NCBI GenBank assembly: GCA_030655135.1
Contig: JAURWC010000022.1
Coordinates: 1 to 64,000, forward strand
Reading direction: 5' to 3'
Origin: Hyphomicrobiaceae bacterium
GTDB taxonomy: Bacteria > Pseudomonadota > Alphaproteobacteria > Rhizobiales > Hyphomicrobiaceae
Length of the DNA: 64,000 nt
The position numbers and the translations under genes are program-made. The notes beneath the pieces are model-generated. The model was not told the DNA's origin. It saw only the letters and a program-made list of their open reading frames with translations, and did no database searches. Of the stretch, positions 43,931 to 52,786 are shown piece by piece; position 1 is the stretch's first letter; each line of letters opens with the position of its first letter.

Positions 43931-44935
43931 TCATAGATCCAAAGCGTCCGGAACCTCTGGTTTCGGGCGCTTTTTTTCGTCGCCGCCGGCGCGTGGTTGC
44001 GCTTCAGCCGGCACGCGGGCCGTAGGGCCTTTGGAACCTGGCGGGCTCTCGCCGCTCGCAACGCCCGTGGACGCCGCCGGCTGAGGGCCATCGTCCAGCG
44101 TCTCGATTTGAAGCGGATGGAACAGTTCCACGTAGGGGCCATTGCGCCGCTCGATCCATCCTCGGACGCGGACGCGCTTGCCTTCAAGCGATTGCAGCTG
44201 CGCCAGGGCTTGTTGACCGAACGCGGGTGATTGGCGCGATGCGCCCGCGGTGAAATCGCTACGCCAGTCATCGCCAAAATTGACGTAGAGCCGGCCGCGC
44301 GTGACAGCCACCTTGCGCACGCTGCCCTCGATCAGCTGGAACGTATTGCGCAGACGCATTAGGCGTTGTGGCGCGTCTGCCCAGCGGATGCGATAGGCGG
44401 GATTCTTCCACAATCCAAGATCGGCTTTCATGCCCTGGCGCTCGTGCGCGAGCAGTTCGCCGATGCACGCGAGGCTATCGGGCAGGGGATCGACGCGCGC
44501 GTGCCCGTGGCGGAGCATCCAGCCCTGCACCCATTCGCGGCCGGCTGCATCCGTGCGGAAGACGTGCGCGAGGCGCCGGCCCCATCTGTCGTTGTGAGTG
44601 GTGGCATAGGCTAGCTCGACCGTTTCGCCCAGCAGGAGCTGCTTCAGGCCAGCAATGGCTTGCGCTTCGGGTGGCCAGACGGCCTCGGCTGTCAAGAAAG
44701 CTGGCGGTATCGGGGCGACGATCCCGGCCAGCCGGACGTGACTGCCATCGTCGAGTTCGAGCGTTTGGGCATCGATAATCGCCACCACGGTGTGCGTGTC
44801 GCCTGCCTTCAACGTGCATTGCGCGGGCTGCGTCTCAGCAGGCGGCCCGGCGGCGAACGCGCGTGACACTGCGCAGCTTGAGGCCGCGGCGATAGATCCC
44901 ACCATCATGACCATCAAGACGCTAACGCGTGCCAC
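43931..44935 (-). CDS. Secreted thermonuclease-family (SNase-like) protein
   Basis: The 334-residue protein has a signal peptide (cleavage near SRAFAAG), an SNase-like domain (about 45-175: VVAIIDAQTLELDDGSHVRLAGI, LGETVELAYATTHNDRWGRRLAHVF, WMLRHGHARV) and a C-terminal OB-type region of about 100 residues. Key Arg and Asp/Glu positions of the nuclease fold are partly visible (LAGIVAPIP, DRWGRRLA), but the canonical catalytic set cannot be confirmed by eye. A Pro/Lys-rich tail ends it. Its 3' end carries the carD terminator on the other strand. Confidence 0.8.
   Translation of the reverse strand: MARVSVLMVMMVGSIAAASSCAVSRAFAAGPPAETQPAQCTLKAGDTHTVVAIIDAQTLELDDGSHVRLAGIVAPIPPAFLTAEAVWPPEAQAIAGLKQLLLGETVELAYATTHNDRWGRRLAHVFRTDAAGREWVQGWMLRHGHARVDPLPDSLACIGELLAHERQGMKADLGLWKNPAYRIRWADAPQRLMRLRNTFQLIEGSVRKVAVTRGRLYVNFGDDWRSDFTAGASRQSPAFGQQALAQLQSLEGKRVRVRGWIERRNGPYVELFHPLQIETLDDGPQPAASTGVASGESPPGSKGPTARVPAEAQPRAGGDEKKRPKPEVPDALDL
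43941..43977 (+). terminator. Terminator of carD, inside the nuclease gene's end
   Basis: AAAGCGTCCG and CGGGCGCTTT make a 10-bp stem (one G-T wobble), extended by GAACC/GGTTT around TCT, then TTTTTTT. It overlaps the last codons of the convergent nuclease gene. Confidence 0.92.
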
Positions 44936-45555
44936 GATTGCCGCCAGGGCTTTTGCTCCGCATGCTGTTGTGTGACATGCCTGAACTGAAGAGGCCAGCC
45001 CGCCTGCATATGGGCCTTCTCCAAGCCTGTGCCGCTGCAGATGGCCGCGATCAACGTATCGATGCCAGGAACGCTCCGGGTGCCTGCAGGTAAACTCGCA
45101 CCGATTTCAAAGCCAAGACGGTGGAGCAGTGTGGCTACGACTGACGATGAATTGCATGTGGTTCGTGCGGAGCCCGGGGGCGCATACGCGATATATCGCA
45201 ATTGCTGACCGTCTATCTCAGCAGCGTGCTCAGCACACTGTCGCCATAGGCGGGTAGCCGCCGCACCTGACGCAATGACGTTGCTGCCGCGTTGATGAGG
45301 CGTACCGATCTTGGCGGTGAGGGCGGCACCCGCCGCGGCGTTGGCGCGAGCCAGTGTCAGCTGGCCATCGGCGCCCTGCACACCCAAAGTCGGCCCGGAT
45401 GGGCCCGGATCACGAACGCCCTCAATGACATACCAGTGATCCTGCCGCAGCCATCCGCCGGCGCCCGGCTCGAACACGAGTTGCAGATGATCGAAACCAA
45501 ACGTGCCGAGGAAAAGGCTTCGGATAGGGGTCCGCTCGACACGGATCGTGGGCAT
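44914..45555 (-). CDS. Conserved hypothetical protein, possible NlpC/P60 or papain-like fold
   Basis: The 213-residue protein is not recognised with confidence. A short stretch, TTCNSSSVVATLLHRLGFEIG (about 132-152), resembles the Cys-containing helix of permuted papain-like or NlpC/P60 hydrolases, followed by PGIDTLIAAICSGTGL. No signal peptide is evident. It overlaps the nuclease gene start by 22 bases on the same strand, so they are probably translated from one transcript. The hydrolase idea rests only on this segment. Confidence 0.5.
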   Translation of the reverse strand: MPTIRVERTPIRSLFLGTFGFDHLQLVFEPGAGGWLRQDHWYVIEGVRDPGPSGPTLGVQGADGQLTLARANAAAGAALTAKIGTPHQRGSNVIASGAAATRLWRQCAEHAAEIDGQQLRYIAYAPPGSARTTCNSSSVVATLLHRLGFEIGASLPAGTRSVPGIDTLIAAICSGTGLEKAHMQAGWPLQFRHVTQQHAEQKPWRQSWHALAS

Positions 45556-45707
45556 GGCGGGGCTTCATCTCCAAGCTGCATGCACGCACCTTCGTCTACT
45601 TTTGCGTGTATGTTTGACATGGATACAAGTTATAGTTGTTTGTGAGTCAATGATTTTGAAGCTTGGCTAACCATCCGTAAGCGGTGTCGTTTCGCAGCTG
45701 AACGGCA

Positions 45708-45735
45708 ATCGGCCACACCGTTAGGTATGGCCGAT
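45708..45735 (-). terminator. Hairpin after yidC
   Basis: ATCGGCCACACC and GGTATGGCCGAT form a 12-bp stem (one mismatch, a wobble on the minus transcript) with a GTTA loop, 40 bases past the yidC stop. No T-run follows, so strength is uncertain. Confidence 0.55.
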
Positions 45736-45775
45736 CGGGTCGTTCATCGATGAAGTGACGGGGCTGCTCAGCCAG

Positions 45776-47614
45776 CTACGGCTTGGGTGATCGTCGCAGC
45801 CTGAGCAAGTTGCCCAGTGAGGCCAACTGCCCCTTGATGTTCCTGAGCAGGTGGATCTCTGCGCCCTGCTTCTTGGAGATGTAATACTGCTGGGACAGCG
45901 ACAGAATGTTGTTCCAGGCCCAATAGATCACCAAGCCGGCCGGGAAAGCAGCGAGCAGGAACGTGAACAGTACAGGCATCCAACTGAAGATCATCTGCTG
46001 GATGGGGTCGGGCTGCGGCGGGTTAAGCTGCATTTGCAGCCACATGGTAATGCCCATGATCAGCGGCCAGGCGCCAACGTGCAAAATTTCGGGCACTGCG
46101 AATGGCAGCAGACCAAACAGATTGAAGAGCGACGTGGGGTCTTTGGCGGAAAGGTCGTGAATCCAGCCATAAAACGGCGCGTGGCGCATATCAATCGAGA
46201 TGAACAACACCTTGTAAAGCGCGAAGAACACGGGGATCTGCAGTAGGATCGGCAGACAGCCGGCCAGCGGATTGATCTTCTCGGTTTTGTAGAGCGCCAT
46301 GAGTTCTTGCTGCTGGCGCGCCTTATCGTCTTTGAAGCGCTCGCGCAGCGCCTCCATCTGCGGCTGCAGCTTCTTCATTTTCGCCATAGATTCGTATGAC
46401 TTGCTGGCGAGCGGGAAGAAGGCGAGCTTGACGAGAACGGTCACGGCGAGAATGGCTAGGCCGAAGTTGCCTAAGAAAGCATAGAGCCAGTCAAGCAAGT
46501 GGTAGAGCGGCTTGGTCAGGAAGCCGAACATGCCCCAGTCGACCATCAGGTTGAAGTTGGCGATCTTCAGCCGCTCCTCGTAGCCCTCGATGACCTTGAC
46601 CTCTTTGGCGCCCGCGTAGATGTGGCTCTCGATCTTGCTGGTCTGGCCCGGAGCCGTCGTGACGGCGGGCAGCGTATAGTCGACCCAATAAAGATCGCGT
46701 CCGCCGGCGCTGGCGGGACGGCCCTTCATGCTCGCGTTGTAAACGGTGTCCTGCGGCGGGATGAGGGAAGCGGCCCAATACTTGTCGGTAAGGCCGAGCC
46801 AGCCGCTCTTGCGGTCGGTGAAGCTTTCGCCGCCTTCTTTCAGCGCGGTGGCGTAGGTAATTTCCGTCAGCTTCTCGCCCGGCACACCGATCAGGCCTTC
46901 GTGCTGGATGACGTACCCCTCGATGTGCGGGGTGCCGATACGATAGAGCCGCGAATACGGCGTCAGCGTCACCGGTCCGCCGGTTTTGTTTTCGACGCTG
47001 TCGGTAACGGTGAAGAGGTAGTTGTCGTCCACGGCGATCGTGCGCGTGAACACAAGGCCGCGGCCATTGTCCCACGTCAACGTCGCGGGATTTGCGGGCG
47101 ACAAGGGCGTGGTCGAGCTTGCCGTCCAGATCGTATCGCCGGTGGGCACGTCTTGCGGGTTTGCTGCCTGCCAGCCGAACTCGGCGAAGTATGCCATCGG
47201 TGCTTCAAGCGGCGAGAACAGCACGACGTTCGGGCTCTTCTTGTCGACGGTCTCGTGATAGCGCTTCAGCGTGAGATCGTCGATCAGGCCGCCTTTCAGC
47301 GAGATGGACCCAAGCAGGGCGGGCGTGTCGATAATCAGGCGTGGGGCTCGGCTGAGCGCAGCGTCGCGCGTCTCGGCAATGGCGGCTACGGCAGCGGGCG
47401 TTGCGGTCGGAGCCGCCGGCGCGCCAGGTATAGCCGGCGCTGTGGTCGTGCCAGCGGCGGGCGCATTCTGCTGCGCGAGTTCCTTCTGCTGCTGAGCGAT
47501 GCGTTCCTGCTCGCGCTGATGCGGCGCGGCAATGAAGTACTGCCAGAGGAACAGCACCGCCATCGACAGAATGACGGCGAGGAACAAGTTGTTCTGGTCT
47601 TCAGGCTTCTTCAT
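45776..47614 (-). CDS. yidC: Membrane protein insertase YidC
   Basis: YidC inserts and folds inner-membrane proteins, alone or with SecYEG. The ATG at 47614 gives 612 residues starting MKKPEDQNNL; an upstream frame of 33 residues is dropped. The first helix (about 10-28), a large periplasmic domain (about 55-370) and five C-terminal helices are visible, with the conserved GNFGLAILAVTVLVKLAFFPLASKSYESMAKMKKLQP region and YWAWNNILSLSQQYYI end. Gene order rpmH-rnpA-yidC is the standard bacterial arrangement. Confidence 0.97.
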   Translation of the reverse strand: MKKPEDQNNLFLAVILSMAVLFLWQYFIAAPHQREQERIAQQQKELAQQNAPAAGTTTAPAIPGAPAAPTATPAAVAAIAETRDAALSRAPRLIIDTPALLGSISLKGGLIDDLTLKRYHETVDKKSPNVVLFSPLEAPMAYFAEFGWQAANPQDVPTGDTIWTASSTTPLSPANPATLTWDNGRGLVFTRTIAVDDNYLFTVTDSVENKTGGPVTLTPYSRLYRIGTPHIEGYVIQHEGLIGVPGEKLTEITYATALKEGGESFTDRKSGWLGLTDKYWAASLIPPQDTVYNASMKGRPASAGGRDLYWVDYTLPAVTTAPGQTSKIESHIYAGAKEVKVIEGYEERLKIANFNLMVDWGMFGFLTKPLYHLLDWLYAFLGNFGLAILAVTVLVKLAFFPLASKSYESMAKMKKLQPQMEALRERFKDDKARQQQELMALYKTEKINPLAGCLPILLQIPVFFALYKVLFISIDMRHAPFYGWIHDLSAKDPTSLFNLFGLLPFAVPEILHVGAWPLIMGITMWLQMQLNPPQPDPIQQMIFSWMPVLFTFLLAAFPAGLVIYWAWNNILSLSQQYYISKKQGAEIHLLRNIKGQLASLGNLLRLRRSPKP

Positions 47615-47740
47615 TTTGAATCTGGTTCCGCTGGCGTCGATCTCTAGGATTTGCCGGGGCCGAACCAACGCAGGTGCGGCGCTGGCCAATGCCGCCCATC
47701 CCATTTCGCACATTGGCGCCCTGGGGAAGAGGACATGCCG

Positions 47741-48178
47741 TCACGTGACGCGGGCGGCCCGGCGGCCGTCTCGCGCTGCGCCCGCGTGATGCACGCGTTG
47801 CAGGGCGCGTTCAAGGTCTTTCTGCAGTGTGGCAAACGGAATGTCGAAGGCGGGCTGGCGGGCGATCACCACGTAGTCGTGCGTCGCGGCGGCGAGTTGC
47901 GCGCTGAGCGGCGTCAGCGCGGCCTTAAGACGACGCCGAATGCGATTGCGAACGACAGCATTCCCGATCTTCTTGGTGATGGTGAAGCCGAACCGCGGAC
48001 CGGTGGGAGCTTCTGCCAGGGGATCAGCGCTGCCGGCAGAGCCGGGATTAGAGGCCATCCCGCCGCGCGTCGGGCTTGCCCTTAGCTTGGTCTCAAGCAC
48101 GAAGGCGGGCATGGCGCAGCGTGCGCCGCCACGTACCGCCAGAAACTCCGCGCGCGTTTTCAGCGTCACGAGAGGCAC
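47741..48178 (-). CDS. rnpA: Ribonuclease P protein component, with an inserted loop
   Basis: RnpA assists the catalytic RNA of RNase P in trimming tRNA 5' leaders. The 145-residue protein has the RFGFTITKKIGNAVVRNRIRRRLKAAL core with the RNRxxR motif and the final TLQKDLERAL helix. About 30 Gly/Ser/Pro-rich residues (SPTRGGMASNPGSAGSADPL) are inserted before the core compared with E. coli RnpA (119). It sits between rpmH and yidC. Confidence 0.95.
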   Translation of the reverse strand: MPLVTLKTRAEFLAVRGGARCAMPAFVLETKLRASPTRGGMASNPGSAGSADPLAEAPTGPRFGFTITKKIGNAVVRNRIRRRLKAALTPLSAQLAAATHDYVVIARQPAFDIPFATLQKDLERALQRVHHAGAARDGRRAARVT

Positions 48179-48240
48179 GAGATCACCAGGTTTTAGCGAA
48201 CAGTCTCAGAGGCTTGGCCGGCCTCGCAGCCAGCGCCATA

Positions 48241-48375
48241 TCAAGCCGAAAGACGCTTGCGGCCTTTGGCGCGACGGCGCGACAGAACCTTGATGCCGCC
48301 CGGCGTCTGCATGCGCTTGCGGAAGCCATGGCGGCGCTTGCGCACGAGGCGGCTCGGCTGATAAGTGCGTTTCAC
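48241..48375 (-). CDS. rpmH: 50S ribosomal protein L34
   Basis: This 44-residue gene encodes a protein starting [20 protein letters not shown] and ending GRKRLSA, the full L34 signature. It starts at a GTG (48375) preceded by GGAG eight bases upstream, and stops with TGA. It heads the rpmH-rnpA-yidC cluster and lies 62 bases before rnpA. A strong promoter is located upstream at 48464-48492. Its shortness makes it easy to miss in automatic calls. Confidence 0.98.
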   Translation of the reverse strand: MKRTYQPSRLVRKRRHGFRKRMQTPGGIKVLSRRRAKGRKRLSA

Positions 48376-48463
48376 GATCGAACTCCGTTAAGTTGCCGCC
48401 CAATAGACGGCACGCCCCCGCGGCGAAATCCCGGCCGGAGCGCTCTAAATCTGGGATGGGCGG

Positions 48464-48492
48464 TTTATACGGGCCGGAATTTGCCAAGTCAA
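48464..48492 (-). promoter_or_regulatory. Sigma70-type promoter of rpmH-rnpA-yidC
   Basis: On the minus strand TTGACT (48487-48492) and TATAAA (48464-48469) are separated by 17 bases, the ideal spacing, about 89 bases upstream of the rpmH GTG. Confidence 0.85.
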
Positions 48493-48541
48493 TTGGGGTC
48501 GGTGCGTTCTCATCCGGCTGATAAGTTGCAGCATCACTAAC

Positions 48542-49000
48542 TCAGCCTCTGCGGCTGATTTGCACTGCATGCTCAAGCGCTTGCAGAAAACGTGAGCGGT
48601 CTTGCCGGGTGAAAGCGGCGTTATAGCCCTTGCTCTCGCCGGTTTCGCGGAGATGGGCCGACAACTCCCGCATCGCCATCGCCATGCCGATGCTGGCGTC
48701 CGTAAACGGCTTGCCGGTGGAGCCGATAGCCTGGGCGCCGGCCTTGAGGCAGCGCGCAGCTAGCGGAATATCGCCCGTGATCGCGATATCTCCTGTGCCG
48801 ATGCGGGTCGCGATCCAATCGTCGGCAGCATCCGGGCCCTCGGGCACGACGATGCGCTGAACGAGTGGACTTTCCGGCAAACGCATCCAGCTATTCGACA
48901 CGTAATAGATCGTCAGCCCATGCCGCTCGGCGACGCGCAGGGCTTCATCCTTGACGGGGCAGGCGTCTGCATCGACGTAGATCGTCAATTCGGTCTCCAT
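48542..49000 (-). CDS. DUF188 family protein (YaiI/YqxD)
   Basis: The 152-residue protein has the PIN-like DUF188 fold with YVDADACPVKDE at the N-terminus, VPEGPDAADDWI, TGDIAITGDIPLA and GKPFTDASIG. The Asp-rich motifs are consistent with nuclease-like activity, which is not demonstrated. It is a single gene transcribed away from the oxidoreductase gene. Confidence 0.93.
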   Translation of the reverse strand: METELTIYVDADACPVKDEALRVAERHGLTIYYVSNSWMRLPESPLVQRIVVPEGPDAADDWIATRIGTGDIAITGDIPLAARCLKAGAQAIGSTGKPFTDASIGMAMAMRELSAHLRETGESKGYNAAFTRQDRSRFLQALEHAVQISRRG

Positions 49001-49351
49001 TGCATTCGCCGCTCACCTCTAGGGCACGTTCGCTGTTGATTAAACCGGATCTCTACGTGTGAGCGTGCTCGAGGTGTTCAGTTCTAGAGTCTGATTTACG
49101 TGTTCGATGCGAACCGAATCGCTCGCATCTCAAACAATCAAGGCTCTAGCACTCCGCTTGGAGCCACACCGAAACAGAAACCGCGCACTGCGTGACCGTT
49201 TCCCGTTGAGACGGGACGTGGCGATGTACCGGTGCGGAAAAAACCCTGTACAAATCTGCGTCGATCACGCGGACAGCTGGGCGCGCAACGTCGCCCCAAG
49301 GTCTGTCCGTTGCGCTGCCGTCCGGCGGCGAAGTGAAGGAGAACAACTTTC
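49001..49351. other. Intergenic region upstream of the oxidoreductase
   Basis: This 351-bp region contains a nested palindrome (given separately). AGGAG at about 49336 is the ribosome-binding site for the oxidoreductase. No gene is seen. Confidence 0.5.
49084..49149. repeat. Nested intergenic palindrome, Hyphomicrobiales-type
   Basis: CTAGAG (49084) pairs with CTCTAG (49144), TGATT (49092) with AATCA (49136), and GATGCGA (49106) with TCGCATC (49123), giving a long interrupted hairpin. Layout and the CTAGAG ends resemble intergenic palindromic elements widespread in Hyphomicrobiales. It is upstream of the oxidoreductase gene. Confidence 0.7.
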
Positions 49352-50872
49352 ATGCGCCCTGCCAATCCGACAGCACCATACCTCGCCAAGGAAACGCCGG
49401 CGCGCGTTCCAGCACACGCCGCCCGTGATGACGCTTCCGCACGGACCGGGAGTGCACCTCTCGAGGCGGACATCTGCATCATTGGGGCGGGGGCGGGGGG
49501 CCTGGCAATAGCAGCAGCGGCAGCAGCCGTTGGGCAGCGCGTCGTGATGATCGAGAAAAACCAGTTCGGTGGCGCAAGCCTGAACTACGGCTGCATTCCG
49601 TCAAAGGCGCTACTAGCGGCTGCAAAGCGCGCGCATGAGATGCGCACCGCGCAGCCCTTCGGCATTGCTTCCGTGCAACCCGCCATCGACTATGGCGCGG
49701 TGCGCGATCACGTCTATCGCGTGATCCACGCGATTGCGCCGAACGATGCGCTGGAACGCTATACGGCCATGGGCGTCCACGTGGTGCAGGCCGCCGCGCG
49801 CTTTGTCGACAAGGCGACTGTTGAAGCGGGCGATGTGCGCATCAAGGCCCGGCGCTTCGTCATCGCCACGGGGTCATCGCCCGTGGTGCCGGCCATCCCG
49901 GGACTGGACAGCGTCGCGTTCTTCACCAACGAAACGATCTTCGACAACGCGCGCCCGTTGGAGCGGCTGGTGGTGATCGGCGGTGGTGCGAACGCCCTGG
50001 AACTGGCGCTGGCGTACTTCCGGCTCGGATCGATCGTGACGGTGCTCGCCCCGGAGACGGCCGTGAGTGACGAGGATCCCGAGTTGGCAGCGATCGCGCT
50101 GCGAGCGTTGCGGGCTGAAGGCCTGGATATTCGCGAGAACGTCATCGTCGACCGGGTCGATACGGCCCGGCGCGGCCTGCGCCTGACCTTCACCGCCGAC
50201 GGTTCGGGCGGCTTTCTGGACGCGACCCACCTGCTTATTGCGGGGGACCGCCGGGCGAACGTCTCCGACCTCAATCTCTCGGCCGCAGGCATCAAGACTG
50301 GGTCGCGCGGCATCACCGTCAACGCGGCACTGCGAACCACGAACCGGCGCGTCTATGCGATCGGTGATGTCACCGGGCACGCACGCCAGAGCCATGCCGC
50401 GACCTATCATGCCAGCGTTTTCCTCAAGCGCGTGCTGTTCCGGCTGCGGGCCACGGAGCTACCGCACGTGGTGCCGCGCGTGACCTTTACCGACCCCGAG
50501 ATTGCCTGGGTCGGGATCAGTGAGGAGCAGGCACGCGCGAAGCACAAGCGCATCCGCGTGCTGCGCTGGCCGTATGCGGAAAACGACCGGGCACAGGCCG
50601 AGCGCACGACCGAGGGGCACATCAAGGTCATTACCGACGATGCCGGCTTGATCCTCGGCGCCGGGCTGGTGGGGGCGCAAGCCAGCGAACTCATTCAAGT
50701 CTGGGTATTGGCGGTCGCGCAAAAGCTGTCGATCAAAGCCATGACCGAGTGGGTGGCCCCCTATCCGACGCTGTCGGAAATCAACCGCCGGGTCGCGTTG
50801 CGGAGCTATGTGGCGGCGGCCGGCAGCCCGTTGGTCCGCTGGGCTGTGCGGTTTTTGGGCCGCTTCGGCTAG
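49352..50872 (+). CDS. Pyridine nucleotide-disulfide oxidoreductase with altered redox Cys pair
   Basis: The 506-residue flavoprotein has an FAD site (ICIIGAGAGGLAIA), an NAD(P) site (VVIGGGANALELAL) and the dimerisation domain (VTFTDPEIAWVGI). It belongs to the dihydrolipoyl dehydrogenase/mercuric reductase-like family. The redox motif normally reads C-x4-C; here it is GGASLNYGCIPSK, with Ser76 in place of the first Cys and only Cys81 left. The active-site region near the end reads VAPYPTLSEINRR, lacking the usual His, which can also be absent in relatives. It may act as a non-dithiol NAD(P)H oxidoreductase. The N-terminus has 40 extra residues. Confidence 0.88.
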   Translation: MRPANPTAPYLAKETPARVPAHAARDDASARTGSAPLEADICIIGAGAGGLAIAAAAAAVGQRVVMIEKNQFGGASLNYGCIPSKALLAAAKRAHEMRTAQPFGIASVQPAIDYGAVRDHVYRVIHAIAPNDALERYTAMGVHVVQAAARFVDKATVEAGDVRIKARRFVIATGSSPVVPAIPGLDSVAFFTNETIFDNARPLERLVVIGGGANALELALAYFRLGSIVTVLAPETAVSDEDPELAAIALRALRAEGLDIRENVIVDRVDTARRGLRLTFTADGSGGFLDATHLLIAGDRRANVSDLNLSAAGIKTGSRGITVNAALRTTNRRVYAIGDVTGHARQSHAATYHASVFLKRVLFRLRATELPHVVPRVTFTDPEIAWVGISEEQARAKHKRIRVLRWPYAENDRAQAERTTEGHIKVITDDAGLILGAGLVGAQASELIQVWVLAVAQKLSIKAMTEWVAPYPTLSEINRRVALRSYVAAAGSPLVRWAVRFLGRFG

Positions 50873-51032
50873 CGGGCGCTGCTCGGCTCGCCGTCCCATT
50901 TACGACGTGACGGCTTTACGTGTTTTACAGGCAAATGCCCTATATGATTGCGAAACCATCCGGCGCCCGTGTTGCCGGCTTCAATCTGTGCGGCCCTTCC
51001 AGGGGCAATGTGACGGACCAGTGCTGCAGTCG

Positions 51033-52538
51033 ATGCAAGACCGCCTGAGTAAGACCGAGACACGCGAGCTGGTGCCGGCGGCCTGGCGCCGCGGCCTCGT
51101 GGGCAGCCTCCGGGGCGGCTGGCTCCGGCTCAATCTACCTGCCAAGCTACTGCTGTTGACGATCGGATTCGTGCTTCTGGCCGAAGTTCTCATCTTCCTG
51201 CCTGCCATGGCCAACTACCGGCAGGGTTGGCTCAACGACCGTTTGACGGCCGCGCACGTCGCGGCCCTGGCTGCCGATGCCATGCCGACGCGCGACGTGC
51301 CGCCGGCGCTGCGCAGCGAGTTGCTGCGCACGGCGCTGGTTCGCGCCATCGCCTTGAAGCGTGGCGGGCAGCGGCGTCTGGTGCTGCCGCCCGTCACCGA
51401 ACTGACTGTCGACAGTTTCTATGACATGCGCCCCTTGGTGAAGCCTACGACGAGCGAGGCATTGTCAGACTGGTTCAGCGAGATCGGTGACGCGCTGGCC
51501 GTCTTCCTGTCGGGCGACGACCGGACCATCCGCGTGATCGGCCCGCTGGGCCCGCGCGACGACGACGTCATCGAGATCGTGATTCCGGAGGAGCCGCTAA
51601 AGCGCGCGATGGTGGCGCACGCGCTGAACCTGACGTGGATCAGCGTCATCATCTCGGTGATCACGGCCGCGTTCGTCTATCTGGCGCTCAACAGCCTGTT
51701 GGTGCGGCCAATGCGGCGCATCACGCGATCGATGCTGCATTTCTCCGAGAACCCGGAAGACCCAGAGCGCATCATCGTGCCCTCGGCCCGGCACGATGAA
51801 GTCGGCACGGCCGAGCGCGAACTTGCGTCGATGCAAAAGCAGCTGTCGCAGCAGCTGCTGCAGAAGAACCGGTTGGCGCAGCTGGGTCTCGCCGTCAGCA
51901 AGATCAATCACGATCTGCGCAACATGCTGGCCAACGCGCAGCTCATTTCGGATCGCCTGACGACGATCGCCGATCCCACGGTCCAGACGTTTGCGCCGAA
52001 GCTGATCGCCTCGCTCGATCGCGCCATCAACTTCTGCACGGACAGCTTGCGCTTCGGCCGCGCCGAGGAAGCCACGCCGCGGCGCGAGCTGATGCTGCTC
52101 AAACCGCTGATCGAGGACGTGGGCGACGCGCTCTTCCTGCCGCGTGACGGGCAGATCGGCTTTGCGATGGACATCGACGACACGCTGCGCATCGACGCCG
52201 ATCGCGAGCAGTTGTTCCGCATCATCAGCAATCTGGTGCGCAATGCCGTGCAAGCGATCGAGAGCCAAGACGATGCCAAGGGCGAGATCCGCATCTCCGG
52301 CCGCCGCGAGGGCCGCAAGGTGACCGTCGAGGTCTCCGACGACGGACCGGGCGTGCCGGCTGCCGCGCGCCAGCATCTGTTCCGCGCTTTCCAGGGCTCG
52401 ACGCGCATCGGCGGAACCGGCCTCGGCCTCGCCATCGCGCAAGAGCTTACCGCGGTGCATGGCGGCACACTGAAACTGGCTGACACGGCCCGTGGCGCGA
52501 CATTCGTGCTGGAACTGCCCGACCGGGCCACGCACTAG
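51033..52538 (+). CDS. Orphan sensor histidine kinase
   Basis: From the ATG at 51033 the 501-residue inner-membrane kinase has helix 1 (about 38-58), a periplasmic region of about 130 residues, helix 2 (about 188-208), HAMP, a coiled stretch rich in Gln (QKQLSQQLLQKNRLAQLG), an H-box around SKINHDLRNMLANAQLISDRL (His about 290) and HATPase (NLVRNAVQAIE, DDGPGVP, GGTGLGLAIA). No response regulator is adjacent. A start with GTG at 51021 is possible. It follows the oxidoreductase gene with a 160-base gap, so coupling is uncertain. Confidence 0.9.
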   Translation: MQDRLSKTETRELVPAAWRRGLVGSLRGGWLRLNLPAKLLLLTIGFVLLAEVLIFLPAMANYRQGWLNDRLTAAHVAALAADAMPTRDVPPALRSELLRTALVRAIALKRGGQRRLVLPPVTELTVDSFYDMRPLVKPTTSEALSDWFSEIGDALAVFLSGDDRTIRVIGPLGPRDDDVIEIVIPEEPLKRAMVAHALNLTWISVIISVITAAFVYLALNSLLVRPMRRITRSMLHFSENPEDPERIIVPSARHDEVGTAERELASMQKQLSQQLLQKNRLAQLGLAVSKINHDLRNMLANAQLISDRLTTIADPTVQTFAPKLIASLDRAINFCTDSLRFGRAEEATPRRELMLLKPLIEDVGDALFLPRDGQIGFAMDIDDTLRIDADREQLFRIISNLVRNAVQAIESQDDAKGEIRISGRREGRKVTVEVSDDGPGVPAAARQHLFRAFQGSTRIGGTGLGLAIAQELTAVHGGTLKLADTARGATFVLELPDRATH

Positions 52539-52786
52539 CCGTGGGTCTGCGTTCGAGCCTCGGCCGGCCTTACGCCACGGACGGACCCGGCACCGTCGTT
52601 CGGCCCGCCCGGGGTTCTAAGCGGCCGCGATTGATCGCGAAAGCGGCTGACGGAGCGCGCGAATTCCGCTGTTGCAGCAAGGGGCTTGCGCTTGTGAGCA
52701 ACTGCGATTAGAAGTTGCCGCCTTGCCGGGCCGAGACCCCGCGGAGCTTCCCGCTCACGCCGTTTCAGCGATCCACCGGCCGGTTA

